Origin: Daphnia carinata
Lineage: Eukaryota > Arthropoda > Branchiopoda > Diplostraca > Daphniidae
Length of the DNA: 64,000 bases
NCBI RefSeq assembly: GCF_022539665.2
Contig: NC_081331.1
Span: 7,905,534-7,969,533, forward strand
Direction of reading: 5' to 3'
This document shows, piece by piece, positions 9,929-27,044 of this stretch (positions are counted from its first letter, which is position 1; each line of letters starts with the position of its first letter). A model generated the notes under the pieces. The model had not been told where the DNA came from. It was given only the letters and a program-made list of their open reading frames with translations, and searched no databases. The translations under genes and the position numbers were made by a program.

Positions 9929-11073
9929 ATGAGTAATGTACACACTTCAACTTGTTTAATGATTTTAGTTAATGTGATGATGCAATTGTTGATAAAATTG
10001 ATGTTTGAACGAGGCGAAGTGCTTCTTTATTTTTGTTTTAAGAACTTCAATGTCATAATGGAATTATGAAAATTAATGTTTTTGTTTTTCGTCAGGTTAC
10101 TATGGCAGTATGCTGCTACCAGCTGTCGTCTTCCTGATGACTGGATCGACCTTAGGTGTGCCAATGGCTTCATCTTATGGATACGGTAGTTATTCATGCC
10201 AGACAACCACTGCTGCGCCGTACTACGTTACAAAGGCGGCCGAGTACTACACCACAACATATGTGGCCCCTACTTACTACAGCGATGCGCCCAAACATTA
10301 CAGCACCAAGGAACTTGAATACTACACCACCACATATGCTTCTCCAACTTACTGTACGGAGGCCTCGAAATACTACTCCGCACCGAGCTATTACACAGAA
10401 GCGCCAGTGTATTACGCAACAACATATGCCACTCCAAGTTACTACACCGTAACTCCCACCCACTATACCACAAATGCCTGACCTGGCCTCTGACGCGACA
10501 GCTTATGCTTCCCCGGCTTACTACACTGAGACCTCAAAATGTTACTCAGCTCCAAGTTACGCAACAACTGTGTCTTACTACCACTACAGAGGCGCCCAAG
10601 TACTACGTAGCTCCAACATACTACGCCACAGCTTCCCCATATTATTACGATGAGACGACCTACTACACTGAAACCCGAAGTCTTACGCTGCCCAAAGTTA
10701 CTGCGTGGAACCTACTAACTACACCACAACTTATGCTGCCCCGTCTTATTACACTACCACTTACGCAGCTCCAGCTTACTACGCTAAGGCCCCCACGTAT
10801 TAAAAAACTGAGGCCACAGAATACTACACTACGAAGGCTCCCGAGTACTACAAAACAACGTGTGCTGCACAAAATTATTACACTGAAGCTCCAGTATACT
10901 ACACAACAACCTATGCCAGTCCTAACTACTACACCGGGGCACAGAAGTATTACTCAGCTCCAACCTACTACCAAACTGAATCCTCCAAATACTACACCAC
11001 AAAAGCGCCAGAGTACTACACAACAACGTACGCCACTCCCAGCTATTACACTGAGCGACTAAAGTGTTATTAA
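9929..11073 (+). pseudogene. YYT repeat protein Y3, with leader peptide, frames broken
   Basis: The first coding exon appears to be only four bases (ATGA, 9929-9932; donor GTAATG). The acceptor CAG ends at 10095. Joined, the protein starts MSYYGSMLLPAVVFLMTGST, a hydrophobic leader, then SSYGYGSYSCQTTTAAPYY and YYTTTY-type repeats. The frame stops at TGA 10479-10481. Repeat coding continues to the TAA at 11071-11073, but in shifted frames and with another nonsense codon at about 10801 where a Tyr codon is expected. The leader and repeats suggest a secreted structural protein (inference). As read, only about 128 N-terminal residues could be made. A shorter or differently spliced functional product cannot be excluded. 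Confidence 0.65.
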
Positions 11074-14000
11074 TTGTGAAAGTTGCGCTGTCCGTCGTGG
11101 CAAATGACAATCATTTTTGCGCGTTTTGCTTATATGCAAATGCGAAGACAATCACGCGCTATTAACTGGAACCAATTGTAAACTACCGTGGCGTCTGAGC
11201 AACTAAAGAAAAGACACGCGTTCAAACATTTGCCAGCGTGTTTTCTTTTTTTTTTTTTTAAACAAGAAGACGACGTTACCCCAGGTGGTCGCATTTGAAT
11301 ATGCGCATTCTGACCCAAACGCTAAGTATACAGTTAGCGCATATTATGCCGAATGTTGTTTCTTTCTGTTAAGTGAAAAACGCCAGAATTATTTGCCCGT
11401 CTTTTTCTTCGTCTGTTGACCGCTCCCAACAGTAGTTGTTGCGCAATCGAAATAGACGATCCACCCCCCCCCCCCCTCACATATCAGCATATACGCAAAC
11501 GTAGCTGATCCCCTAAAAACATTCAATTTAAATACAGCCTGTTCCGATTTTCTATAAACATTCCGCTATGATTCTTATAGAGAACGCGCAATGATAGGCT
11601 CAGGCTAAATTAATACTCTTTTATTTAAAAAAAAAAACGTTCGCCGCGAAACGATATAAATAAAATTTAAATTTGTATACCCAATTTTGACGATCATCGT
11701 CTAGCGGGCGCAAACAGCGAAAGGAAACGGTGACGGCGTTAAAACTGGGGAGATGGATGTCCTCGTTACGGTGGCCACGATCGGATCTTTCTTCTTCTTT
11801 TTATTGTGCCATCGAACTGGAAAATGGAACAATTTGCGTTCGTCCGTTGATGGTGGACATCACGTAGGGAAACGGACTACGTTACTTTTTGACGAGTACA
11901 GCCCATTAAGAAGAAACTGGCCGTCCTTGTCACTGCCGTCCTAGACACAACGTCTGTTACGCAATCAAAAATATGAATGAAATTAAAATGAAGTTAATTA
12001 ACGTGTTTACGTGTGATGGTGACGTTGACGGAAGTCGCTGGATTGAAAAATGCATTGCCTATTTTGGAGAAATAGCCCGGCTGTTTCCTCCTGATGGATG
12101 ATGTTCTCGGCATCCATGACTCGTCGTGCGTGGGTAAGTGGAATGAACGATCGTTCGGCCAATCAGGTGATGTAAACAAAGGCGTTGCTTCGACGCTGTA
12201 CAACGATGTCGGTTGATTTTGATATTGCAACTGAATTGTTTTGGAATTCATTTATACCGTAATGTTTGTGTTGGCATGAATTGTGTAAGCGGATGGTAGA
12301 ACTCGTTTGTCAGCGGATAGAGTGGCCCATTCATCATCAGGAGGACGTGCTGCTAAATGGCGAATCTTCACCGTTGGCGACATCTTCCTGTTACGTTCAC
12401 CAGTTTTACGCAGATCAACTTGAATGGATATGAACAAAAATGATCAATCAACGGATGATTGTTTCGTCAATTCGTTTTTTTTTTTGCAAAAAACTTACGT
12501 TACTTGTGAAATCAATTGTCGTGCTGATTGTTCTCGACTCGGTGTAGGTGGGCGTCCGCTGTCCATCGACCACCAACGTCGTGATCAACTAAACGATAAT
12601 CACCTGCAAAATGTACTTCAAAACTGAAAATGAGTGATAGATAGCAACCTGCCTTCTCAGACGCTTTCGTACTTTCTGTTACTCACATCGGTCGCTCTTT
12701 GCCCTTTTTATGTATCGCCGATTGGTCCCACAGCCAACAGGTACATCACATTTTTGAATCCTATTGTTTTTTGTTGAAGGTAACAAATCGTTTCATTTTT
12801 TGTGGTTCTTTTTGCTTCGTACAACGAGTCCTCTCTTCGAAACGTTGGCCAATTGGATCGACCTGATGCCCAGTGGACATCAATCGTGTAGCCGATAACA
12901 AACCTCACGTGTTTAAACATGCACAGCCGATCTGGTGGTGACATTTCCGGGTCTTTGACACCCTCTGTGCACCGCGTCCGACGACCTACGTAATATTTTG
13001 ATCGATCACTGTTCTTTCTTGCGTACCGCGGGATGTCCCTGCATTAGCAAGTGTCGGTATGTGATTAACACGACGTGTGTATACGCACGCGGTTAAAACA
13101 ACAACGCTGTCCGCTTTCATAACGCAGGTGTCCCCGTAATTTAAGTGGCTATTTAAAGAACAAACGTTTTCTGCCTCTGTACGTGCTTGCTTAACCCACA
13201 GTTCCCTATGCACACATCCGTTTCACGCAGGCGTGAATGTGCGGGACGTGTGTATGGACTGTAATTGTTTTGGAGAAAGGGAGCCGCGCTGTTCGATATT
13301 AGCCCAAGACGTTGGTGTGTTATGCTAAATAAAAAATTGCGTGGGACTATTGAAATGGTTAACTATTGTTTGAAACTCCCGATCGTGTGCACCTCAAGCA
13401 TTGGGCGATTCCTAGAAATGCAACAATCGAACAAAGGCGGCTCGAATCAAAGCGTATTTAAATTTTTTGCAAATTTTTTCTAGCATAAATGAGATTTTGT
13501 ATAATAAGCAACGCAGCAAGTTCAAATGATAATCAGTTTCAAAAAATAATCACGGCTAAATGTGGTCTGGAACTGGCCATTGCCGTGCTCCTTTGTTGCC
13601 CGTATAGGCCGAGAGAGCCCCCCCCCCCCCCCCCCCCAAAAAAAAAAAAGTCGGAACATTGCATTCGAACTTAATTTCGAATGCAACTGTTGCTGGTTGC
13701 TATCACTCGATCAACTGTCCCGACTTTTTTTTTTCTTACATCTAACTTACATCTAATTAATATCTAACTTACATCTACAACCATATGCTGTTTCATCAAG
13801 TCTTTTATAGTGCCCCATAGATGATCGAAACCAGCTGCATCTCATTTTGGCGTCAATCGACCTTGGCAGTTGAATTTCGCAAACACGGTGTGCGATATTG
13901 ACGATTATAAAAATGAACTGTATTCGGAAATTGCTATTTTACTTATTATACACAATTTTATTTATGTTGGAAAAAATTTAATAGAAAAAAATTGCTACAA

Positions 14001-16218
14001 CAGAAACTGAAAGTGGTGCAATCACGGATCGTGACTCGTTTGAACGTTACGCGGAACAATAGGCTATGGAATTCAATCCATTTCATTCGTTCTAAATAAC
14101 TAAATAAATAAATTACTAAATATGAATAAATCGTGTGATTTATCTCTGCCTGATAGATGACTCCATTTTACTAAAGCGTACCGTTGCCGGTCAAATGCAT
14201 CAAGCGAGTCAGCTGTTCAGCGTTCGTGAATCCCGCTGTTTTATTTCCCTTGCTGATCCTTCCCATTTCGGAAGTTAAAAACAAACAAAACAAAACTATT
14301 TGTTTGTTAAAACGGTATACCCGTTGGTTTATTTAAAGTGTCCATCTGTTGGTCAGCTTACCCTTTGAGCAATTACACCGAATGTACCGTTAGGTAACCA
14401 ACGGGAGCTGAGCATGAGTCTTTGACACGTTGCGCCATCTAACGCTGCCTTGTTACTTCACCATTCACAAACCATTTCCCGTTATCCGCGTTCAAGAAAA
14501 TAAAAACAGAGTTCTTTAGATGGGACATGCACATTTAGCCTGAAGGATAACAGAAACCTTTAACGACATATAGTCCGAACGGTCCCGCACACCACCCGCT
14601 GGCCCCGTGCAACTGACGGGCCTCGTCAAACGTAAGAAAATCCAGATCCCATGACGTGTCTGTGCATTTGGTATAACACTAAACATGTGTTATAATTGTT
14701 GTTACTTTGTTTAAAAATGTTTGGTTCGATATCTTTGATGCAAACTTCTCTCGTGATCGCATATTGTATTCTGTCCTGGAACAAGGCATCGATGGCGGGA
14801 CTCCTGGCTGACAAAATAGCTAGCAAAATAGGCGCCGATTTGCTCGTCTTGTTCGGGTGTGTCGAAATGGAATGTAACATCGCAGTTCAACTGATTGACG
14901 AAGAAATGAGTGAATTGGATCTGTGCGTTAATCTCGCCAGCAGTTCTTGAAAAGTGGATCCAAACGGTGCAAGGAATTTCCATTTGTTCCAATTCCAAAC
15001 GTGGAGATAGTAGCGGGCATTTTAACGGACTTCCATCCATCGACTCGGAGAGCATGGCTTCAAAACGAACGTCTGTCCTGCGTTGACGTTGGCCCAAACA
15101 GCAGTTCGCTTGCCGTAACTATCCTTGCAGCAAACGCAACGCGGTGACAGGGAGAGTTGGATCACAAATTCAAAACCAGGTGGGGGTTTTCGCATTCACA
15201 CGGTATGGTCCTGGCTGTTCGGACGCCAGAGAAAGATGAATGGAAAGTATTCCCGAAATGTGTTTGAAATGAAATCCCCCCCACCTTGGCTTGACTTCTC
15301 GTACTCGGTGGTGTTGAATGTCCCTTGAATTTTAAACGAACCATCGTCTTATTCTGTTACCTGAAGAGGTGCCATTCCAAGGTATTTTTCGAAGTGTCAA
15401 AGCAGTTCTATGCAAATTTGCTGGACTGGATGCCGTATAGATTGCTAGACAAAAAACAAAAGTACATTTTAAAGAGATGGAGGTTGACTGTTATTAAAAT
15501 TTGAAATGAAATTACAAAGTGCTGGGAAGTAGCAACCTTTCAATCAGAACGTCGGCTCATTTCGTCTGATCATTCTAGTTGACCTTCTCTACTTAAGCGA
15601 GGGGCCGTTATAAAATGCCTAATAAAACGTGAAACAATACGTTTAGTGGCTAAGGTAAAAAATAAAAAAATGGCGTACAAGCAATGGAATAAATACGAAC
15701 TTCGATTCTTTCCTCGTTAGACTGCTCAAACCTCTGTGTTATAGTCGAAGAGACAATGAAATACGAGATATATGAGATAAGAGTGATCCTTGGTCGCTTG
15801 AAGTCGAGTTCACATCAGCGATAACAACGTAACCCTATCAGCGCGATAGTGATGAAAACGCCTAGGCTGCAATCCTTTGAAGATAAATTCCAAATTATCA
15901 TTTAATTTCTGTGTGCAATTAAGCACGGTTGATATTGATAATCAAATTTCATTAGTTTTAAGTATTTACCATTACCTTTGGGAATTTGTTGGAAACAGCA
16001 TGAAAAAGCTGGGAACCATTCGCGTTTTACTGTTTCCTTGTTAATAGTTGATGGGGAAAACGAATTGACCCAGTTGGAACAAGAACACCAAATGTGGGTA
16101 TGGATGCTTTCCCCTTTGTATTTCGTGATAGTCATTAAATTGTCTTCAGATCTGTATATGTGGTTAGTGAATTTAGTTTTATAATTGTTTTTCTTTATTA
16201 TGTTAAAATACCATGCAG
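11074..16218. other. Long unrecognised region of U1
   Basis: I could not assign a gene. It holds homopolymer tracts (T at about 11247, C at about 11462, C then A at about 13618-13649). There is a 63-codon frame at 11753-11944 with one hydrophobic stretch. Minus-strand frames lie at 11994-12437 and 14711-15097 (128 codons, no recognised domain). The frame at 11994-12251 is not conserved in U2, where a 2-bp insertion breaks it, which argues against coding. It may hold introns, regulatory DNA or decayed genes. Confidence 0.5.
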
Positions 16219-16538
16219 CTGAACTCAGTAGCTACGAAGAACAGTGATATGTTGCCTATTGGAAAGACGTCGTCAGAGGTTTCTCTTTTTTATAATCAAT
16301 TTATCATATTCTTCTTTTGTTTTTAGTCTTATATTTGTTTTTATTTTGGCATGTACAGCCTGTAGACGAAGATGAAGATGAAGAAGATGAGGAGGAACAT
16401 GAAGATGATGACAGCGAAAGTCGTGAAGCAGAAGACAGTGATATAGACTCCTTTACTGTCAATGGGCCAAACTTTAATCGTGACCTTGGTGAAGGTCCAC
16501 CTAGACTTGCCAACCTTACTATGGATCTCAGTGAATAA
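16219..16538 (+). CDS. Unrecognised acidic C-terminal exon pair
   Basis: Two exons in one phase: 16219-16278 (LNSVATKNSDMLPIGKTSSE, acceptor ATGCAG, weak donor GTTTCT) and 16359-16538 (acceptor TACAG). The second encodes a run of Asp/Glu, then SDIDSFTVNGPNFNRDLGEG, PPRLANLTMDLSE and a stop. I do not recognise the family. The acidic tail suggests a C-terminal charged region of a larger protein whose upstream exons I cannot identify. The stop codon TAA (16536-16538) lies inside an AATAAA hexamer (16534-16539). Repeated identically in U2 at 43271-43590. Confidence 0.45.
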
Positions 16539-17878
16539 AAAGTCAAGCAATGTGCATTAGAGTTGCATGTTTCATTAAAATTAAATGGTTAAAATGAAGT
16601 ATGATCTCATTCAATTAAAACTTGATAATCGTTAAAACCTTGGTGAAGGCACCTAGACTTGTCAAATACTATTTCAGTGAATAAAAAGTCAAGCAATGTG
16701 CAAAGAGTCACTGTTTGCATGTTTCATTAAAATTAAAAAAAACTACATTTCAATTAAAGAATGATGAACTGTTTGAAAGTTTAAAAAAATGCTGTCACTG
16801 TTTAAGTGAAAATATGCAATTTCAGTGGGAAATAGTCTTGTCAAATAATATTTTTCGATTCTTTAAAACTTGAATAACAGTAATAACGAATCGTAATAAC
16901 AATTATATCTAAGTTTAAAATGATTTACGGAGAAACGCTGCTTGACTCGAGTATTTCTTGATTGTATGAGTTTCATCTAGTTATAAACAGGTATTTAACG
17001 TAAGGACGGGAAACTTTTTTGCTGTCTTGTATTTCTTTCTTACCGCCGTTTCGGATCATTTTGATACAACCACTGAAGCGATTTGCTTGACGATTTGGTT
17101 CGTGTTTTCTTTGTTATTGCAGCAAAAGCGGATTACAAAATGGAGAGGTGACCAGAACCGACTTCGTTTTTTTTCCTTTTTCGTTTTTTTTTTTCCTTTT
17201 TCGTTTTTTTTTTTCCTTTTTCGTTTTTCCGACCTGCAAGTTGCCTGTGGTGGCAATAACGCTTTTAGTGTCGAAATAAACAATTGCCGTAGTACAAAAT
17301 AGAGTTCAGAAAACGTTGTGTATTTGTAAAAAACACAAAAATAGAAAACAGGAATTTTTGAATTTTTTACAAAAAAGACAAAACAAACATGGAAAAATCA
17401 TGGAACATGGACATTTTTTTCTAAGCCGAAAAGCAAGCATCACAACATACACAGCCACGTTACACGACAACAGAAATCTAAAGCTTGTTTTTTTTTTTGT
17501 TTTTTTTTTCATTCGATTGTTTTTCGGAATTCGATCCTCCTCAAACATCTTGCAGATGCCAATGAAATAATTTAACTATTTTTTGCGGCATTCAGCCACA
17601 CGAAAAATTGCCTAAATATTGCGTGCCATTTCAAAAGGGCTTCGGCTTTAAAATATTTTAAGGACGCAATTTAGAAAAGAGGAAAAAGAAAAAAAAAAAA
17701 AAAACAAAAAAAAAAAGAAACGTAAATACACCAACAGGGACACATTTTCATTACCAGCTGTTACATTGGTGGCTTAATCAAATGCGACTCCCGTACTAAG
17801 AAAACAAAGTTTAATTTAAAATTCAACAGTTCCTCGTTAAACTTAACACTGAGATTCCATGATTGTTAACTTGATAGT
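16539..17878. other. Low-complexity interval between the acidic exons and POLR3A relic 1
   Basis: No gene seen. A diverged direct repeat of the end of the acidic exon and its 3' flank (about 16635-16735, compare 16490-16585) is present here but absent at the matching place in U2. A three-fold TTCGTTTTTTTTTTTCC array lies at 17165-17228, and an A-rich tract at about 17690-17718. Confidence 0.6.
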
Positions 17879-22339
<4,461 letters not shown>

Positions 22340-24027
22340 AATGTAGCCTTATTTCTTAATTATCGTTCTTATTCAAAATTTCTTTGGCTAGAAAAAGCAC
22401 TTGGTCCATCAAAACGCAAGAAACATATAAGGTGAGTTCAGCTCACGAGCTGAAAGGTTTTGACCTGTTCTTGACCGTTTTGACTGGTCTTCAGTGGTAT
22501 CCGGCGTTGCCGGTATTACTTGTAACAAAAAGTAAATAAATAAATAAATAAAAAATCAAACACGATTTGCTAATGGCTGTTAAAACATTCGACTATTTCA
22601 CTTATAATTATTGTATTATTTTTTATTTCTTTTAGCTATCGTGAATATATCTTATTGCATAGAACTGCAAACTGCACCCTTTATGCATAGTAAATAGACG
22701 TGTATTTTCTCTTTTCATCACGACGGCATCAAAGGAAAAAAAACGATTGAACAATAACCAAACGGAGAAGATGTATTCATATAGCGAGCTGCACTTTCTT
22801 GTATGACCATCAAATAACATATATATACTATATATATATATATTTATTTATATATATGCGTGGGGTGCACTGGCGGCGGCAAAGGGAAGTTTATCAAATG
22901 TATGGCAGCAGCCCACGGCAGCCGCAGAATTATATCCGCAAAGGCACGTGATTATCATCGACATAAATCATCAAAACCAAGGCACACGGTCATAATGCAC
23001 ATGCAATAAATCAAAGAAACATGAAGGACGACACGGTGTAATTATTTCAAAACAATAAACGTCTTGTTTTCGCTTTTCTTCGTTCTTCCTTCAGTCGGCT
23101 GTTATTTCCGTTTTTAGGTCGGAACTTGACAGTTCCAGTCGAACCATTGCTTAAAAGAAAAAGAAAGAAAACAGCCAAACAACCGAGAACACGTGATGCA
23201 GAAGAAACAATCAAATTTTTCACTGGTGCGCTGCGGGAAGTGTGTTTGTTATAGAGATAAGAGCTGCCTGAATGATAATCAATCCTTTGGGACGTTCGAA
23301 ACAAGTGAAAGACACTCGAACTCGGTGTAGCACTCGTCAAAGTTATTTTTTTTTTAATACCGACTGCTCTATCCCCTCCCCCCTCCAAGACGAAGTACAA
23401 AATGATACAATTCACTGTGTCACTATAGCCGAGTGTTTACGCATTCACTTATTGATCAAAGTTTTCATTTTTGTAACGCAACGATCAACGAATTTGGCCG
23501 ATCCAAATCCACCGAAAAATCCGATCCATCGTCTCACAATCTTGTTCTTTCGCAAACTGTTCAGCGGAGCCTTTAAGCCAACGCTTCTATCACGTAATGC
23601 GGACGCATTTTGGATTGCAGTTGGCGCCAAAACGGTCAACCATCTACCGGACGTTTGACGCAAAAACCCAAGTTCACTGAAAAGTTGAACTAGAAGTTGA
23701 TGCCATAATGGACATGGGCGTGAGGTTAACATTGAAAAATTAAATTAAGTTTTATTATGTTTTGGTTTCAGATTTTGTATTTAGAATTCCCGAAGTGCAA
23801 TTGGACGATTAATCCTTTTACTTTTTTAGATACTAGACAAATAAGCACAATACATAATACGAAGTACGAATATGAAAGATCCTTACATCCAGACCCTACA
23901 TGACAGTGGCTTACATTCCCTATGCCTACATCAGGATAAGGATGAACACTCGCGCGTTAGAATTGGAATATAATCCTAATGATAGTATTGAATAAGAATA
24001 AAAAAGCGAAACGAAAAACACAACAAC
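22340..24027. other. Unrecognised interval between POLR3A and SLC38 relics
   Basis: No gene recognised. There is an AT microsatellite at about 22820-22858 and a TAAA repeat near 22532. A 95-codon minus frame (23445-23732) and an overlapping plus frame (23272-23658) have no recognisable domain. Sequence is almost identical in U2 (49269-50955). Confidence 0.55.
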
Positions 24028-25697
24028 TTAAACGATAATCTGGGAATGAAATCCCAAAACGAATGCTGACCTATTGAAGCTAAAAGGTTCATTGAAGGAT
24101 TTATCACCAAGTCTATTGAAGTTGTCCATCATGACTACTGCTGGCGATGACTGAGGCAACGGAAGGTCAAATTTGGCTTCGATTTCCCTTAAACTAGGCG
24201 GAATGATGACCTCAGCGTGAGTTTCCGAGTATTCTTCCTCTGCATAAATATTGGCAGCGGTGCCCAAAAGAAGAATAATCAATCCGCACACGAACAGTAC
24301 CTAACGCACGGAGAATTCTTTAGTTATTGCGAGTGACAAAATTCTTCGAAGACCCACTTTGGCAATCCAGCGTTCACCAGAAGTCGATGGGACAACTTGC
24401 AGATAAATCCACGCAGGCGCAACACAACAAACTGCCGTTCCTGAAGTGGCACCCACCAGACCTAAAACGAACTCGACATTCGGAATGCAGATACCAACAG
24501 ACACCAATCGACATTTATATTTTCTTTTTCATCTTATTGTACTAGATTTCAATAAACTTTACCTATTATTAAGGTTGCCGTGACGATTATGAATGTCAGG
24601 ATTTTGAAACGGAAATCCGAAAGTGAGCCGGTTGTTCCTCCTGACATCCCGCCACTAGTTTCAGACGTCTGAAGGGATTCCTCAACTTAAAAAACAAACA
24701 AAAGCAAACACTTTGGCATAACGATTACATCATCAATGAATTAACGCTTTACCTTTCCATACACTAATGAATGAAAGCTTGTCCTGCAGGGCAAAACACA
24801 CGACGGAAAGCTCAAGATAATCGATAGCAGGAATCCCACTTTCATAAGGTCAGTTACAAAAGACGGCGCAAAACTTATGAGGATATTGCCTAGTCGAGAC
24901 AAAATATGACCCAATGAAATTCGTCAGATTTTCCTAGGCAAAAAGTTTACAATATGTTGACTTGCCAGTAAAATGCGTATCCGCAAAGGCTAGGTAGCCA
25001 GCTATTCCTACCCCCATGTACATAAAAGTGCACAAATCAATGGCTGTCGATATTACTCGATCCATTGCTTTTAGGGAAGGTTCTGGTATACTTCGAACAC
25101 CTGCCTATGCATTTAAAAAGCTGATCATTAAATCTGGCATTCTCCTTGTCAATTTAAATATTTCCACTCACGTTTGGCATCATAAAGCCATGGAAAATAT
25201 CGGTACGCATTGGAGTACACCCCCCATTTTCCATACTTCAATATTTGAAGACATTCCTTCGGTTAGGCCCTGGACACCAGCCTCAAAGAAGGACTGAAAA
25301 AAAAAAAAAAATCTGTCATAACTGCACTGTTATTTTGGTAGCATACTTCATGTAGAAGGATGCATAAAACATAATTAAGGGCAGGGAATCATGTACATGC
25401 TTTCAAAACCAATAACATGTACTACATAGCCACAGAAACTGTTGACACTACATCCAATGTTTCAATATCTCTCAAGAGGCACAGAGGTATATGATGAACA
25501 TGCTATTTCCTGTGTATGATTAAGTTATATATTTTAGAACCTTATGGAAATAATATCACTGGCATCCAGTAGAGAGCTTACCTGCCATAAGAATAAGTAT
25601 TCGTGCTGACTGCAAGGAGTAATTTACACCTATTTTGATTAATATTTCTGGACCGAGATCGCCAAGTACAACCAGATAGGCAATGCAGCAGCCCAGA
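24028..25697 (-). pseudogene. SLC38A10-like amino acid transporter relic M1
   Basis: Minus-strand exons: 25582-25697 (YLVVLGDLGPEILIKIG), 25172-25293 (GMSSNIEVWKMGGVLQCVPI), 24966-25104, 24753-24889 (NILISFAPSFVTDLMKVGF), 24563-24685, 24358 to about 24507 (PNVEFVLGLVGATSGTAVCC) and 24028-24300 (GLIILLLGTAANIYAEEE, then an acidic/hydrophilic tail). Order and motifs match SLC38 (AAAP superfamily) transporters, closest to SLC38A10, which carry neutral amino acids across membranes through 11 helices. Everything N-terminal is missing: the first exon abuts block A at 25697. An in-frame TGA (25180-25182) replaces a Trp codon that copy M2 retains. In exon 24966-25104 the reading changes frame between QVFEVYQNLP and PSLKAMDRV, apparently a small deletion between CCTTCC repeats, in all three copies. 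The acceptor before PNVEF is unclear. Confidence 0.88.
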
Positions 25698-27044
25698 TAA
25701 TGGCTATTTCCTCATTTCGCCCTTAGATTTTTATATGTTAAGGAAATGCTTAAATATTCGGCAGAGATAGGAGTTTCGGTTTGACAGTTTTTATTTTAAT
25801 TATTGAAAAAATAGCCAAAAAGGTTGCGCTAAGCACTTGACTGACATACTAGTATCCTCCAGACCTGCCCCGATGGAGATCATATTGCTGTACTATATGA
25901 TCCCCATCTCGCATCAGCTGATAGCTCTTACATCTCTATTCAGTTCTGCATTGGAATGGGGGGCCAATGATTGGTGGACCAATCATTGTGGGTGCCATCA
26001 TCATCATACCAACGCTTGACGTTTCGAGTTGTAATTGCTTACAGACTCTTGGTACTAGTTCCCAACATTGGGAGGGTACCATACCCAGTCATTGTTCAAG
26101 TGCCGCTACGTTAAAGATGTTCACGCAACTATTATATACCGTGAATGACGACCCCAAACCATGTTGATAACGCTAGCGGGCATTTTCCGTCTTAAACTAA
26201 TTCTCATTTAAATTCAGTGAAATTATTGCACAATGTAATAAATGAACTGTATTCAGAAAATAGTGATAAACAACATCCAAGGTAATTATAAACAAAACAC
26301 TTGAGTAAATGTTTAAAATTTTCAATTATTATGTAGCACTCACGAATTAGGGCGTGGCATCACGCACCGTTAATGACATGCAAGAATACTCCATATCACC
26401 TTGCGGCCGATTTTGGCACTAGTGCATTCATGCATTGGCTTGGTGCTATTCTAGTTGTGAAGGGAAAGTAAGTTAAAGCTAATGTAGGTTTGTCATTATT
26501 TATTTTTTGCATTCATATCCAAACGTATAAGTAGCCCTGCATGCAGCTCATCGCGTCTGTTGGGCCATAATACTTTAACAATCACGGTTTCTAAATTTCC
26601 GCTTTGGAAAACAATGACCTTATGCCACATTCCCAGGACTTATCAAGTCTAGTTGATAATGGTTGTTCGTAATTACAATCCATTCAGTTGTCACCATGAA
26701 TATTCCACAAAGGATTTTTTGAACGTTAGTTACCTTTTGGGTTATGCGTTAAAGATTGAGTCTACATGTTCAGGTATAATACATATGCATATGCATGCAA
26801 GTATATACATAAAATACATATGCAAACGTTGAATAATCAAAGAAGTTTGATGTTTCACGCTAGCGCTGTAGCGTACTGGCGCGCTAGTAATGGTTTCGAT
26901 TCGCACACACATTTATTTCATATTTTAGATTACTCCAAAAGTATAAACTCTACGTAAAGACAAATTCCATTTTCATGTTCCTTGAGTAATTTTTAATCAG
27001 AATCATCTATAGTTATCTAGATTCAATGCTATTATTTTTTAATA
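25698..27044. repeat. Block A, copy 3
   Basis: Nearly identical to copies 1, 2 and 4. It follows directly on the truncated SLC38 relic; the junction CAGCAGCCCAG/ATAATGGC recurs exactly at copy 4 and with one base changed at copy 5. No gene seen. Confidence 0.85.

Noticed and set aside
14711-15097. 128-codon minus-strand frame in the unrecognised region (copy at 41762)
   Set aside because: Intact in both units but they are too recent for this to mean selection. No recognisable domain and overlapping open frames on the other strand. Left unannotated.
16304-16546. Serine-rich minus-strand frame opposite the acidic exon
   Set aside because: The antisense of GAA/GAT/GAC-rich codons gives Ser/Phe runs. 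The plus-strand exon has proper splice acceptor and stop.
17056-17283. Lysine-rich frame over 17165-17228
   Set aside because: Produced by T-rich simple repeats whose unit number differs between U1 and U2.
24301-24357. In-frame TAG between TKEFSVR and VLFVCGL in SLC38 relics
   Set aside because: A 57-bp intron GTGGGT...GTTAG removes it in phase and gives ERWIAK-VLFVCGLIILLL, fitting SLC38A10-like proteins.
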